From contig NZ_OMKA01000031.1 of assembly GCF_900299525.1 (NCBI RefSeq), positions 124,001-188,000 on the forward strand: a stretch of 64,000 bases of DNA, written 5' to 3'. This document shows, one piece after another, positions 8,392 to 17,169 of this stretch. A model generated the notes under the pieces. The model was not told where the DNA came from. It saw only the letters and a program-made list of their open reading frames with translations, and did not search any database. The position numbers and the translations under genes were made by a program. The stretch's first letter is position 1. Every line of letters starts with the position of its first letter. This stretch comes from Aquimarina sp. Aq78 (lineage in GTDB: Bacteria > Bacteroidota > Bacteroidia > Flavobacteriales > Flavobacteriaceae).

Positions 8392-9669
8392 TTAAAACTG
8401 CTCGACTTCTGTACTACCTTCCATAGCAACAGTCGAAGCTTTACCTGCAGTTACTGTATTTTGTACAGCGTCAAAGTAAGTAGTGCCTACAAACCCTTGA
8501 TGTTTTACTGCGCGAAATCCATCTTTTTGTAGTGCAAATTCCCTTTCTTGTAATTCAGAATAGCCTGCCATTCCTCTTTCTTTATATGCTTTAGATAATT
8601 CAAACATACTTGTGTTTAATGCATGAAATCCTGCAAGAGTAATAAATTGAAATTTATATCCCATAGCAGCTAACTCTTCTCTAAATGTTTCCATTTCTGA
8701 AACAGAAAGCTTTGCGGCCCAGTTAAAAGAAGGAGAACAATTATACGCCAGCATTTGATCTGGATATTTAGCATGGATAGCTTCAGCAAATTTACGAGCT
8801 TGTTCTAAATCTGGATTACTGGTTTCCATCCAGATTAGATCTGCATATGGCGCATATGATAGCCCTCTGTCTATACCTTGCTCTATTCCGTTATTTACAT
8901 GAAAGAAACCTTCATCTGTACGTTCTCCTGTAACAAACTTTCTGTCACGCTCGTCTACATCACTGGTTAATAAATTAGCTGCATCGGCATCGGTACGTGC
9001 AATAATAACCGCTGGTACTCCCATTACATCTGCAGCAAGACGAGCTGCTACTAATTTGTTGATTGCCTCTTGAGTAGGGACTAATACTTTTCCGCCAAGA
9101 TGTCCACACTTTTTTGCAGAACTTAATTGATCCTCAAAATGAACTCCACTGGCACCCGACTCAATCATAGATTTCATCAATTCAAAAGCATTTAGGTTTC
9201 CTCCAAAACCAGCTTCGGCATCTGCTACGATAGGAACTAAATAATCCTTTTTGTTTTCTTCGCCATTTACTACTTGTATTTGATCTGCTCTTAGCAAAGC
9301 GTTATTGATTCTCTTTACTACTTGGGGAACACTATTAACAGGATATAGAGATTGATCTGGATACATTTGTCCTGCAAGATTAGCATCGGCAGCTACCTGC
9401 CATCCGCTTAAATATATAGCTTCTAATCCAGCTTCTACTTCCTGTACTGCCTGATTACCTGTTAGCGCACCTAATCCCGCTATAAACCCCTGTGTTTTTA
9501 GTTTCATCCATAGTTTTTCCGAACCTTGTTTGGCTACGCTATGTTCGATTTTGTATGATCCTTGTAATTTTACTACTTCTTCGGCAGTATACGGACGTTC
9601 TACATTTTTCCATCTTGGATTTGTAGTCCAATCGATAATCAATTCTTCTATTCTTTGTTCTGTGTTCAT
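8392..9669 (-). CDS. aceA: Isocitrate lyase
   Basis: Cleaves isocitrate to glyoxylate and succinate, the first step of the glyoxylate shunt. 425 residues, typical for the short bacterial form. The catalytic signature KKCGH is at residues 186-190 (Cys188 nucleophile), followed by LGGKVL. Metal/substrate motifs PIVADAEAGFGG and IIARTDADAA are intact. It follows aceB by 32 bases in the same direction and ends at a strong terminator, so aceB-aceA form an operon for growth on acetate or fatty acids. Confidence 0.97.
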   Translation of the reverse strand: MNTEQRIEELIIDWTTNPRWKNVERPYTAEEVVKLQGSYKIEHSVAKQGSEKLWMKLKTQGFIAGLGALTGNQAVQEVEAGLEAIYLSGWQVAADANLAGQMYPDQSLYPVNSVPQVVKRINNALLRADQIQVVNGEENKKDYLVPIVADAEAGFGGNLNAFELMKSMIESGASGVHFEDQLSSAKKCGHLGGKVLVPTQEAINKLVAARLAADVMGVPAVIIARTDADAANLLTSDVDERDRKFVTGERTDEGFFHVNNGIEQGIDRGLSYAPYADLIWMETSNPDLEQARKFAEAIHAKYPDQMLAYNCSPSFNWAAKLSVSEMETFREELAAMGYKFQFITLAGFHALNTSMFELSKAYKERGMAGYSELQEREFALQKDGFRAVKHQGFVGTTYFDAVQNTVTAGKASTVAMEGSTEVEQF

Positions 9670-9701
9670 GACTTATTGATTTTACTATATATTGATTTAT
9701 T

Positions 9702-11300
9702 TTATATGTATTGATATGCTCTATTAGTGAGGAATTCCTCAAACTCATCAGATGTTACCAGTTTTTCGAAAATCTGGATGGCATTTTGATAATTCTCGGT
9801 TTCGAAGAGTGAACTTCCTACCTGCTTTTTAATTACCTGAAGTTCATCTTTAAAAAGAGTATTAAATAACGAGTTATTGAGTGTCCTGCCGTCATCTAAA
9901 GTCACTTCCTGTTGTAACCATTGCCATATTTGAGTTCTGCTAATTTCTGCAGTAGCTGCATCTTCCATTAGGTGGTATAATGCTACTGCTCCATTACCTC
10001 CTAACCAGGTTGCGATATAATGAATTCCTACATTAATATTTTGACGTATTCCTTTTTCGGTAATAGTACCTTTTGGGATCGCTAAAAGATCATTTTCGGT
10101 AATGTTTATATCATCACGTTTAACATCCATTTGATTAGGGTTTGGCATATGAGTGTCAAATACACGCATTGCCAATGCTACCAGCCCTGGATGTGCTACC
10201 CATGTACCGTCATGACCGTTTTTTACTTCTCGTTCTTTATCGGCTTGTACTTTGGTATAAGCAATTGCATTTCTGTCCTCGTCTTCTTTAATCGGGATTT
10301 GTGCAGCCATACCACCTATGGCCAGGATATTTCTTTTGTGACATCTTTGAATTACCAGCTTGCTATATGCATCCATAAAAGGGCTGGTCATTGTTACTTG
10401 AGCACGATCTGGAACTACGAAGCCTGGATGATTTCTTAATTTTTTAATGTAACTGAAAATATAATCCCATCTCCCGCAATTCAATCCAACAATATGATCT
10501 TTTAATGCATAGATAATTTCATCGAGCTGAAAACTTGCTGTAATAGTTTCTACCAAAACAGTCACTTTTACTGTTCCGTGTTCCATGCCTAAATATTCTT
10601 CAGAAAAATCAATCACATCATTCCACCATATAGCTTCGGTAAAATGCTCTAGTTTAGGAATGTAATAATAAGGTCCAGTACCGTTTTCTTTAAGCTGTTC
10701 ATTGTTATGAAACAGATACAAAGCAAAATCAAATAGAGAAGCGGATATCTCTTCTCCTTTTGTTAAAAGATGTTTTTCGGTAAGATGTAAACCTCTGGGT
10801 CTTACAATTAATGTAGCTGTTTTTTCATTGAGCTTATAGGTTTTGTCTCTTTTTGGGTTATAAAACGAAATAGTTTTGTTAACCGCATCTTTCAAGTTTT
10901 TTTGCCCTTGAAGACAGTTTTCCCAAAGGGGGGCATTGCTGTCCTCGAAGTCGGCCATAAATGTTTTGGCGCCAGAATTTAAGGCGTTAATTACCATTTT
11001 TCTGTCAACAGGTCCTGTGATTTCGACTCTTCGATCTTGTAGGTCCATAGGGATCGGTGCAGCTGCCCATTCGCTATTGCGAATTTCCTTGGTGTTTTCT
11101 GGAAAAGAAGGGTGAGTTCCCAGGTCAAATAGTTGTTGTTGGCTTTCGCGGTTTTTTAAAAGGACTAATCGTCTTTCATTAAAACGATTTTGTAAGGCTT
11201 CTAAAAAGATCAGGGCTCCATCGGTCAATATTTCGGGATGGTAGTTTTTAACTTCTTTGGTGAAGCTAATTTTCTGACTAAGGTTTGTTTGAATTTCCAT
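9702..11300 (-). CDS. aceB: Malate synthase A
   Basis: Condenses glyoxylate with acetyl-CoA to malate, the second step of the glyoxylate shunt. 532 residues, standard for the A isoform. The family signature around DHIVGLNCGRWDYIFS is intact, as are TFMADFEDSNAP and the catalytic C-terminal region GTWVAHPGL. First gene of the aceB-aceA operon. It diverges from an XRE/ScfR-type regulator across a 210-base gap containing a perfect 14-bp palindrome. Confidence 0.97.
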   Translation of the reverse strand: MEIQTNLSQKISFTKEVKNYHPEILTDGALIFLEALQNRFNERRLVLLKNRESQQQLFDLGTHPSFPENTKEIRNSEWAAAPIPMDLQDRRVEITGPVDRKMVINALNSGAKTFMADFEDSNAPLWENCLQGQKNLKDAVNKTISFYNPKRDKTYKLNEKTATLIVRPRGLHLTEKHLLTKGEEISASLFDFALYLFHNNEQLKENGTGPYYYIPKLEHFTEAIWWNDVIDFSEEYLGMEHGTVKVTVLVETITASFQLDEIIYALKDHIVGLNCGRWDYIFSYIKKLRNHPGFVVPDRAQVTMTSPFMDAYSKLVIQRCHKRNILAIGGMAAQIPIKEDEDRNAIAYTKVQADKEREVKNGHDGTWVAHPGLVALAMRVFDTHMPNPNQMDVKRDDINITENDLLAIPKGTITEKGIRQNINVGIHYIATWLGGNGAVALYHLMEDAATAEISRTQIWQWLQQEVTLDDGRTLNNSLFNTLFKDELQVIKKQVGSSLFETENYQNAIQIFEKLVTSDEFEEFLTNRAYQYI

Positions 11301-11440
11301 CTGTTTAAAAATTTAAATGACTGGTTAATCTATTGATATAATGCGCCTGTCAATGATGATTTTTCTTAATGCCCATTATGGGCTTCCATGACTAATATCG
11401 TTTGAGTGAACAATATTATAAAAAAGTTTTTTACAAAACA

Positions 11441-11454
11441 AGCGAACGTTCGCT
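11441..11454. promoter_or_regulatory. Perfect 14-bp palindrome between aceB and its divergent regulator
   Basis: AGCGAACGTTCGCT is exactly self-complementary and stands out in an AT-rich spacer. It lies 140 bases before aceB and 44 bases upstream of a TACTTTTG -7 box (11498-11505) for the regulator. A binding site for that regulator is a reasonable inference. A second short hairpin (GCCCAT/ATGGGC) lies at 11371-11383. Confidence 0.55.
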
Positions 11455-11510
11455 AAATGTGAACTTTTTGTTTTTTCGAGAATTACGCAAAAATGGTTAC
11501 TTTTGAACTT

Positions 11511-12992
11511 ATGGCAATAGCAGAAGAATATATTAGATTGATTTTTGGCCTGAAAATCAAGCAGATACGAACAGATAAGGATTTGTCTCTTTTTGGACTA
11601 TCGAAGTTATGTGGACTTTCTAAATCGTATTTAAACGAAATAGAAAAAGGAAAAAAGTACCCTAAGACAGATAAAATTATCAAACTTGCTGAGACATTTG
11701 ATGTTCCTTATGATAATTTGGTTTCTCTAAAATTGGATAAAAACCTGGCACCTATTGGTGAAATTTTGCAATCTGGTATATTAGATGAGATTCCGTTAGA
11801 ATTGTTCGGGATACAGCAAAGCGATTTAATTGATATTATAGCGAATGCACCATCAAAAGTTAATGCATTTATAAGTACGATTATTGAAATTGCACAGCAT
11901 TATAATATGAGCAGAGAAGGTTTTTATCTGGCTTCATTGCGATCTTATCAAGAGGCACATAATAACTTTTTTAAGGATCTTGAAGATAAGGTTGTACGAT
12001 GTGCAAACTCATATCAGTTGGATTTAAGCGGAAAAATTACTTCGGCTGATTTAGAAGATATTCTTAAAGAAGAATATGGATATACGATTAATGCTGCCGG
12101 GATTCCTAAACAGGAAGAATTGGATAACCTGAGATCGGTATTTGTACCATCTACTAAAACACTTCTGTTATCAGATCGAGTAGATGAGGCTCAAAAAACT
12201 TTTATTTATGCTAAGGAGCTGGGGTATCAATATCTGGAAATTATCGAAAGACCTTATACCTTTTCATGGATAAAGTATGATAATTTTGAAGAAGTACTGC
12301 ATAATTTTTACGCGTCATACTTTGCTGGTGCCTTAATTATTCCCAGAGCTCATTTGAAAGAACATCTTAAAGAGTTATTTTTAATGAAACGATTTTCTGA
12401 GAAAGCTTTTCACAAGATTATGAAATTGTACAACGCTTCTCCGGAATCCTTTTATCAACGTCTTACTAATGTATTGCCAAAAGATTTTGGTATGCAAAAT
12501 GTATTCTTTCTTCGGTTTACTCATAAACTGGGAGCAGAGAAGTTTAATTTGGTTAAAGAACTGCACATCACACATCAACAGCAACCTCATGCTAATGAGG
12601 TAAATGAACATTACTGTAGACGATGGATGGCTATAAAGATTTTACAGCATACAGCTACTGAAGATTTGGATTACGCGTTTAATATCCAAATCTCTGATTA
12701 TGTAGATACAGACCAGCAATACCTGGTATTTACTTCGGCAACAAAGGATCCTTTTAGAAAAGACTATTACCGTAGTATTGGAATTGGATTTTTAAAGTCT
12801 TCTACTCTAGAGAAAAAAATCAATTTTGTTAATGATACAAAAATATTAAAAGAAAAAGTAGGAGTTACTTGCGAATCATGTTCACTAGTAGATTGTGAAG
12901 TTAGGATGGCTCCACCAAAGCAATTATTAGCTAAGGAGAAACATAAAAAGACGGCAGAGTTGGTAGAAGGTATTATGAAACAATATTCTTAG
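11511..12992 (+). CDS. XRE-family regulator with ScfR/RamB-like C-terminus, probable glyoxylate-shunt regulator
   Basis: About 493 residues. An N-terminal helix-turn-helix (LCGLSKSYLNEIEKGKKYP) is followed by a long region whose FIYAKELGYQYL resembles a degenerate ImmA/IrrE HExxH motif. The C-terminal part ends in a Cys cluster (GVTCESCSLVDCEV) as in short-chain-acyl regulators of the ScfR/RamB group. RamB controls acetate and glyoxylate genes in Actinobacteria, and the divergent position next to aceBA supports the same role. An ATG at 11493 gives six more residues, but a TACTTTTG promoter box at 11498-11505 lies between the two ATGs, so I prefer 11511. Confidence 0.82.
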   Translation: MAIAEEYIRLIFGLKIKQIRTDKDLSLFGLSKLCGLSKSYLNEIEKGKKYPKTDKIIKLAETFDVPYDNLVSLKLDKNLAPIGEILQSGILDEIPLELFGIQQSDLIDIIANAPSKVNAFISTIIEIAQHYNMSREGFYLASLRSYQEAHNNFFKDLEDKVVRCANSYQLDLSGKITSADLEDILKEEYGYTINAAGIPKQEELDNLRSVFVPSTKTLLLSDRVDEAQKTFIYAKELGYQYLEIIERPYTFSWIKYDNFEEVLHNFYASYFAGALIIPRAHLKEHLKELFLMKRFSEKAFHKIMKLYNASPESFYQRLTNVLPKDFGMQNVFFLRFTHKLGAEKFNLVKELHITHQQQPHANEVNEHYCRRWMAIKILQHTATEDLDYAFNIQISDYVDTDQQYLVFTSATKDPFRKDYYRSIGIGFLKSSTLEKKINFVNDTKILKEKVGVTCESCSLVDCEVRMAPPKQLLAKEKHKKTAELVEGIMKQYS

Positions 12993-13028
12993 TGTTAGAT
13001 AAGTTTAAAGACTGCCTTTTGGATAAAA

Positions 13029-13064
13029 GAAAACCCCATCCTGAATTTTCAGAATAGGGTTTTG
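13029..13064. terminator. Convergent terminator, regulator / groEL
   Basis: An interrupted stem pairs AAAACCC with GGGTTTT around a CTGAA/TTCAG inner stem, with an A-run on one side and a T-run on the other. It lies between the stop of the regulator (12992) and the stop of groEL (13122). Confidence 0.65.
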
Positions 13065-13121
13065 TATTCTTAACAAATTATATTCAAAAACTTGCTAAAT
13101 ATTTTTGCTGTTGTCGGACGA

Positions 13122-14759
13122 CTACATCATTCCTGGCATACCTCCGCCCATTGGTGGCATTGCGCCTCCGGCTGGAACATCTTCTTTAATGTCTATTAGT
13201 GCACATTCTGTAGTAAGGATCATACCTGATACAGAAGCTGCATTTTCAAGAGCTATACGTGTTACTTTTTTAGGATCGATGATCCCTGCTTTTAGCATGT
13301 CTACATAATCTTCAGATTTGGCATCATATCCAAAATTATCTTTACCTTCAAGAACTTTAGAAATTACTACAGATCCTTCGCCTCCAGCATTTTCTACAAT
13401 AGTTCTAAGTGGTGATTCGATTGCACGGTTTACAATTTGTACACCTGTAGCCTCATCAGCATTCTCGGTTTTTACTTTGTCTAACACAGCTTTAGCTCTT
13501 ACCAAGGCAACGCCACCACCGGCAACAATACCTTCTTCTACAGCAGCACGAGTAGCATGAAGTGCATCATCTACACGATCTTTCTTTTCTTTCATCTCTA
13601 CTTCAGAAGCAGCACCTACATATAGTACGGCAACACCACCAGCTAACTTTGCTAAACGCTCTTGTAGCTTCTCTTTGTCATAATCAGAAGTAGTAGTTTC
13701 TATTTGTGCTTTGATTTGATTTACTCTGTTTTTGATTAAATCTTCTCCGCCAGCACCATTAACTACAGTAGTGTTATCCTTATCAATAGCCACTTTTTCA
13801 GCAGTACCTAAGTGTTCAATAGTGGTATTTTCTAATGTAAAACCGCGCTCTTCAGAAATTACAGTACCTCCTGTTAGGATAGCAATATCTTCTAACATTG
13901 CTTTACGTCTGTCTCCAAAACCTGGAGCTTTTACAGCTGCAATTTTAAGTGCTCCACGTAGTTTATTTACTACAAGTGTTGCTAATGCTTCTCCATCTAC
14001 ATCTTCTGCGATGATTAAAAGTGGTTTTCCAGTTTGAGCAACAGGCTCTAAGACAGGAAGAAGGTCTTTCATAGCAGAAATCTTCTTGTCATAAAGTAAG
14101 ATGTATGGTGTTTCCAGATCAGCTGTCATTTTTTCGCTGTTGGTCACAAAGTATGGAGAAAGATATCCTCTGTCAAATTGCATTCCTTCTACGATATCTA
14201 CAGTGGTATCTGTTCCTTTTGCTTCTTCTACTGTGATTACTCCTTCTTTGCCAACTTTCTCAAAAGCTTTGGCAATAAGGTCTCCAATAGTTTCATCATT
14301 GTTAGCAGAAATAGCTGCTACTTGTTTGATTTTATCAGAAGAGTCACCTACTTCTTTTGTTTGTTTTGAAAGATCTTCTGTGATCGCTTTTACAGCTTTA
14401 TCAATACCACGCTTAAGATCCATTGGATTTGCACCAGCTGCTACATTTTTAAGTCCTTCTTTTACGATAGCTTGTGCTAGTACTGTTGCTGTAGTAGTAC
14501 CATCTCCTGCAAGATCATTAGTCTTAGAAGCTACTTCTTTTACCATTTGTGCTCCCATATTCTCAAGAGCATCCTCAAGTTCAACTTCTTTAGCTACAGA
14601 AACACCATCTTTGGTTACTGTAGGAGCTCCGAAAGATTTGCTGATAATTACATTACGCCCTTTAGGCCCTAAAGTTACTTTTACCGCATTAGCTAATGCA
14701 TCTACACCACGTTTGATACCGTCACGTGCTTCTATGTCAAATTTTATGTCTTTTGCCAT
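13122..14759 (-). CDS. groEL: Chaperonin GroEL (Hsp60)
   Basis: 545 residues, standard length. The N-terminus MAKDIKFDIEARDGIKRG, the ATP-binding region (TLGPKGRNVI, DGTTTATVLAQ), and the Gly/Met-rich tail GGAMPPMGGGMPGMM are all present. It forms the tetradecameric folding chamber with GroES. It follows groES by 121 bases. Large antisense ORFs across it are codon-pattern shadows. Confidence 0.98.
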   Translation of the reverse strand: MAKDIKFDIEARDGIKRGVDALANAVKVTLGPKGRNVIISKSFGAPTVTKDGVSVAKEVELEDALENMGAQMVKEVASKTNDLAGDGTTTATVLAQAIVKEGLKNVAAGANPMDLKRGIDKAVKAITEDLSKQTKEVGDSSDKIKQVAAISANNDETIGDLIAKAFEKVGKEGVITVEEAKGTDTTVDIVEGMQFDRGYLSPYFVTNSEKMTADLETPYILLYDKKISAMKDLLPVLEPVAQTGKPLLIIAEDVDGEALATLVVNKLRGALKIAAVKAPGFGDRRKAMLEDIAILTGGTVISEERGFTLENTTIEHLGTAEKVAIDKDNTTVVNGAGGEDLIKNRVNQIKAQIETTTSDYDKEKLQERLAKLAGGVAVLYVGAASEVEMKEKKDRVDDALHATRAAVEEGIVAGGGVALVRAKAVLDKVKTENADEATGVQIVNRAIESPLRTIVENAGGEGSVVISKVLEGKDNFGYDAKSEDYVDMLKAGIIDPKKVTRIALENAASVSGMILTTECALIDIKEDVPAGGAMPPMGGGMPGMM

Positions 14760-14881
14760 AATTAATTTTTTAAAAAATTAAAATCCAAATCTCAACATTC
14801 AAAATTTCCAGAATATCTTAATGAAATTTATTGAATAAAGTAGTGGATTTGTTTTTTTGTGATTTTTAAATTGATACTTTC

Positions 14882-15157
14882 TTATACGATAGCAAGGATA
14901 TCATCCTCACGCATGATTAAATAATCCTTTCCATCTAATTTTAATTCGGTACCAGAATATTTACCGTAAAGTACGGTATCACCAACTTTAACAGTCATGT
15001 CGTGATCTTTTTTACCGCCACCTACAGCAGCTACTTTACCTTTTTGTTGTTTTTCCTGGGCTGAGTCAGGAATAAATAATCCTGATGCTGTCTGCGTCTC
15101 TGCGGGAAGTGGCTCTACAACCACGCGGTCTGAAAGAGGTTTGATGTTTACTCCCAT
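14882..15157 (-). CDS. groES: Co-chaperonin GroES
   Basis: 91 residues. Typical features: N-terminal IKPLSDRVVVEPLPAE, mobile loop ETQTASGLFIPDSAQEKQQKGKVAAVG, and C-terminal KLDGKDYLIMREDDILAIV. It caps the GroEL ring. First gene of the groES-groEL operon. The upstream region has no CIRCE element; instead an imperfect dyad lies at 15224-15245. Confidence 0.98.
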   Translation of the reverse strand: MGVNIKPLSDRVVVEPLPAETQTASGLFIPDSAQEKQQKGKVAAVGGGKKDHDMTVKVGDTVLYGKYSGTELKLDGKDYLIMREDDILAIV

Positions 15158-15223
15158 TATGATTTGTTGTTTTTTTTGTTAAAATTAAAATGAAATCTTC
15201 GATGCTTCTTATTTCAGAAATTA

Positions 15224-15245
15224 TGCCAGTGGGGTGATACTGACA
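15224..15245. promoter_or_regulatory. Imperfect dyad upstream of groES
   Basis: TGCCAGT (15224-15230), 8 bases, ACTGACA (15239-15245): 7-base inverted arms with one mismatch, 67 bases before the groES start. No TAnnTTTG box is visible nearby, so this could be an operator or part of a non-housekeeping promoter. Confidence 0.35.
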
Positions 15246-15254
15246 AATTGAAAC

Positions 15255-15290
15255 AAAAAATGCCGACTATATGACAAGTCGACATTTTTG
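15255..15290 (-). terminator. Terminator after secG
   Basis: AAAAATG(C)CGAC pairs with GTCG(A)CATTTTT around a 10-base loop, ending in a homopolymer run, 23 bases past the secG stop. It ends the long miaB-to-secG transcript before groES. Confidence 0.65.
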
Positions 15291-15312
15291 TTATTGTTTT
15301 TTTAAAAAGATG

Positions 15313-15642
15313 TTATTGTTTGTCATCTTTTCCTGTTGCTGGAGGAGTTACAGGAGTTTCCACCTGAACATCTTCAGTGTTAACTTTTGATTCTGGAATA
15401 GAACTTCCACCCATTAAATCTATATTAGATAGTAGGATTAGTACCAGTAATAGAGTAGCTAAAGTCCAGGTACTCTTGTCTAAGAAATCTGTAGTCTTTT
15501 TTACACCACCTAGTTGTTGTGTTCCACCACCACCAAAAGAAGAAGATAATCCACCTCCTTTAGGGTTCTGTACCATAATTACTATTACCAGTAAAAAAGA
15601 TACGATAACGATTAGTATTAAAAATATTGAAAACGTTGTCAT
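15313..15642 (-). CDS. secG: Preprotein translocase subunit SecG
   Basis: 109 residues. Two transmembrane helices (about 4-24 and 55-75) are separated by a Gly-rich loop (NPKGGGLSSSFGGGG), the SecG hallmark. An extended acidic/Thr/Pro tail is usual in Bacteroidota. It assists SecYE in protein export. It follows the TPR gene by 7 bases at the end of the miaB operon. Confidence 0.93.
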   Translation of the reverse strand: MTTFSIFLILIVIVSFLLVIVIMVQNPKGGGLSSSFGGGGTQQLGGVKKTTDFLDKSTWTLATLLLVLILLSNIDLMGGSSIPESKVNTEDVQVETPVTPPATGKDDKQ

Positions 15643-15649
15643 TATATTG

Positions 15650-16606
15650 TTATTTATTTTCTTGTAATTTTTTTATCGCTCGAATTTGGTCTGCAAAGAA
15701 ACCACTTTTTTCGGGATTTTTCAAAATTAATATGTTATAAGCCTGAATTGCTTTTTTATAATTTTTTTGAACCAAATATACTCTGGCCAAAGTTTCTGTC
15801 ATTAATTCGTCTGAAGGAACCAGGTTTCCCTTAGCTAGATTGCGTGCAGGAGTATTTTTGTTAGCAGGTTGTATCTTAGGATTATTAGTGATAAACTCAT
15901 CAATTAGATCGAATTTATGTTTTTGATCTAATGATTTGACGTGCTTTTTTTCTTCAATTTCAGGAATTGGAGCCTTGATTTCCTGGTTAGAATCTCTATC
16001 TATTGGATTTAAAGAGGTTAATTTTAACCATTCAGCAAAAGAATGCGTTTCTTTTTTATTAAAATCCAGAGGTTTGTCAATTTGTAAAGCTTCTTCTGGA
16101 GTTTTGTTTTTGTCTTGAGTGTTTTTTGATTGATCTTTTTCTGTTAAATCAGGAGTTGCAGACTCAGTAATTTCGACTTGTTTGTAAGAACTGATTTCTT
16201 TTCTTTTAGAAAACAAAGTAGGATCCAAAACATCTTCTGCTTCTTCCATTTTCATTCTTACAGCATCATTCATATCCATTCTGGGGAGTGTTTTAATCTC
16301 TTCAGGATCGATAACTTTTATGTCGGACTTATGTTTCTTTTTTACTTCTTCGGGATTATTACTTTCTTTAAAAAGATCAGAAGTAATAAAATCAAATAAC
16401 ACACTGCGATCTGTAGTATATGCTGCAGTGGTTTTTAATTCCTGATTATATCTAAAACTTTCCTCATCCTTCAGGGATTTTAATACCAATGATCTTGCCG
16501 ACTGAAAATAAGGAAATGTCCTTGTTATTTTTTCAAGGGATTTTGCCTGCTCCTTATTTAATTGGGCAGGATTTTGAAGCAAATATGAAAACTCTTTAAT
16601 ATTCAA
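15650..16606 (-). CDS. TPR-type protein, conserved in flavobacterial secG operons
   Basis: 318 residues, no signal peptide. The N-terminal region (QNPAQLNKEQAKSLEKITRTFPYFQSARSLVLKS) and the C-terminal ETLARVYLVQKNYKKAIQAYNILILKNPEKS form helical repeat units of TPR type. The middle (about 90-240) is charged and low-complexity. I know this protein only as a conserved hypothetical in the miaB-lptE-secG cluster. The position suggests an envelope-biogenesis scaffold, but no function can be read from sequence. Confidence 0.75.
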   Translation of the reverse strand: MNIKEFSYLLQNPAQLNKEQAKSLEKITRTFPYFQSARSLVLKSLKDEESFRYNQELKTTAAYTTDRSVLFDFITSDLFKESNNPEEVKKKHKSDIKVIDPEEIKTLPRMDMNDAVRMKMEEAEDVLDPTLFSKRKEISSYKQVEITESATPDLTEKDQSKNTQDKNKTPEEALQIDKPLDFNKKETHSFAEWLKLTSLNPIDRDSNQEIKAPIPEIEEKKHVKSLDQKHKFDLIDEFITNNPKIQPANKNTPARNLAKGNLVPSDELMTETLARVYLVQKNYKKAIQAYNILILKNPEKSGFFADQIRAIKKLQENK

Positions 16607-16657
16607 TTCGTACTAATTATTTATTATTCAACTTTTTGATAATAATAGCTATTGTTT

Positions 16658-17167
16658 TTACCACCTGGCAAGCGTGGCGTTAAACATATCTTGTGTGATC
16701 CTTTCAAAAATTACATCCAAAGCCTGATCTCTTATTGTATTTTCTGATGAAGAAGCGGGGTAATCAAAGAAAAAAGAAAAACGTTGTTCCAGATCTTGAG
16801 TAGGGTCTTTTGTGTCATAAAACCTCATGTTTACTGCGATAGTTAACCGGTTTTGAGCAGCTGTTATATTTGATGTTGCTGTATTTGGAGAAACATAATC
16901 TTGTACGATTTCTCCTTCGTATATAATATCTCCTCCAGAAGTGGATAGGCTAAGATTAGTTTGATTAAGGATTAAATCTTGTAGCTGATTGGTAAAGGTT
17001 TGATCGGCTCCAGGAAAAATTCTCGGGGATTGATTTTGGAAAAAATTAACTTGAAATGTCTTTGTGTCGGGAGAAATATTTGTTCCGGTAAAGGAATATG
17101 CTCCACATCCCTGAAACAAAATTATTACAATTAGTATCGCTGCTATATGTTTTAATGTTCTCATCAA
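16658..17167 (-). CDS. lptE: LptE-family LPS assembly lipoprotein
   Basis: 169 residues. Lipoprotein signal with lipobox ending LFQGC (about residue 21). Then GAYSFTGTNISPDTKTFQVNFFQNQSPRIFPGADQTFTNQLQDLI, the DUF4136/LptE-like start, with VNMRFYDTKDPTQDLEQ later. LptE plugs the LptD barrel that inserts LPS in the outer membrane. It begins 2 bases after the sigma54 activator stop, so translation is coupled. Confidence 0.85.
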   Translation of the reverse strand: MMRTLKHIAAILIVIILFQGCGAYSFTGTNISPDTKTFQVNFFQNQSPRIFPGADQTFTNQLQDLILNQTNLSLSTSGGDIIYEGEIVQDYVSPNTATSNITAAQNRLTIAVNMRFYDTKDPTQDLEQRFSFFFDYPASSSENTIRDQALDVIFERITQDMFNATLARW

Positions 17168-17169
17168 TG

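Noticed and set aside
10131..10439. 102-codon ORF antisense to aceB
   Set aside because: Inside a certain gene, Cys/aromatic-rich random composition, no family resemblance.
14101..14781. Long ORFs antisense to groEL (up to 226 codons)
   Set aside because: They mirror the codon pattern of groEL on the other strand. Compositions are Ser/Leu/Ile-rich without domains, and groEL is certain.
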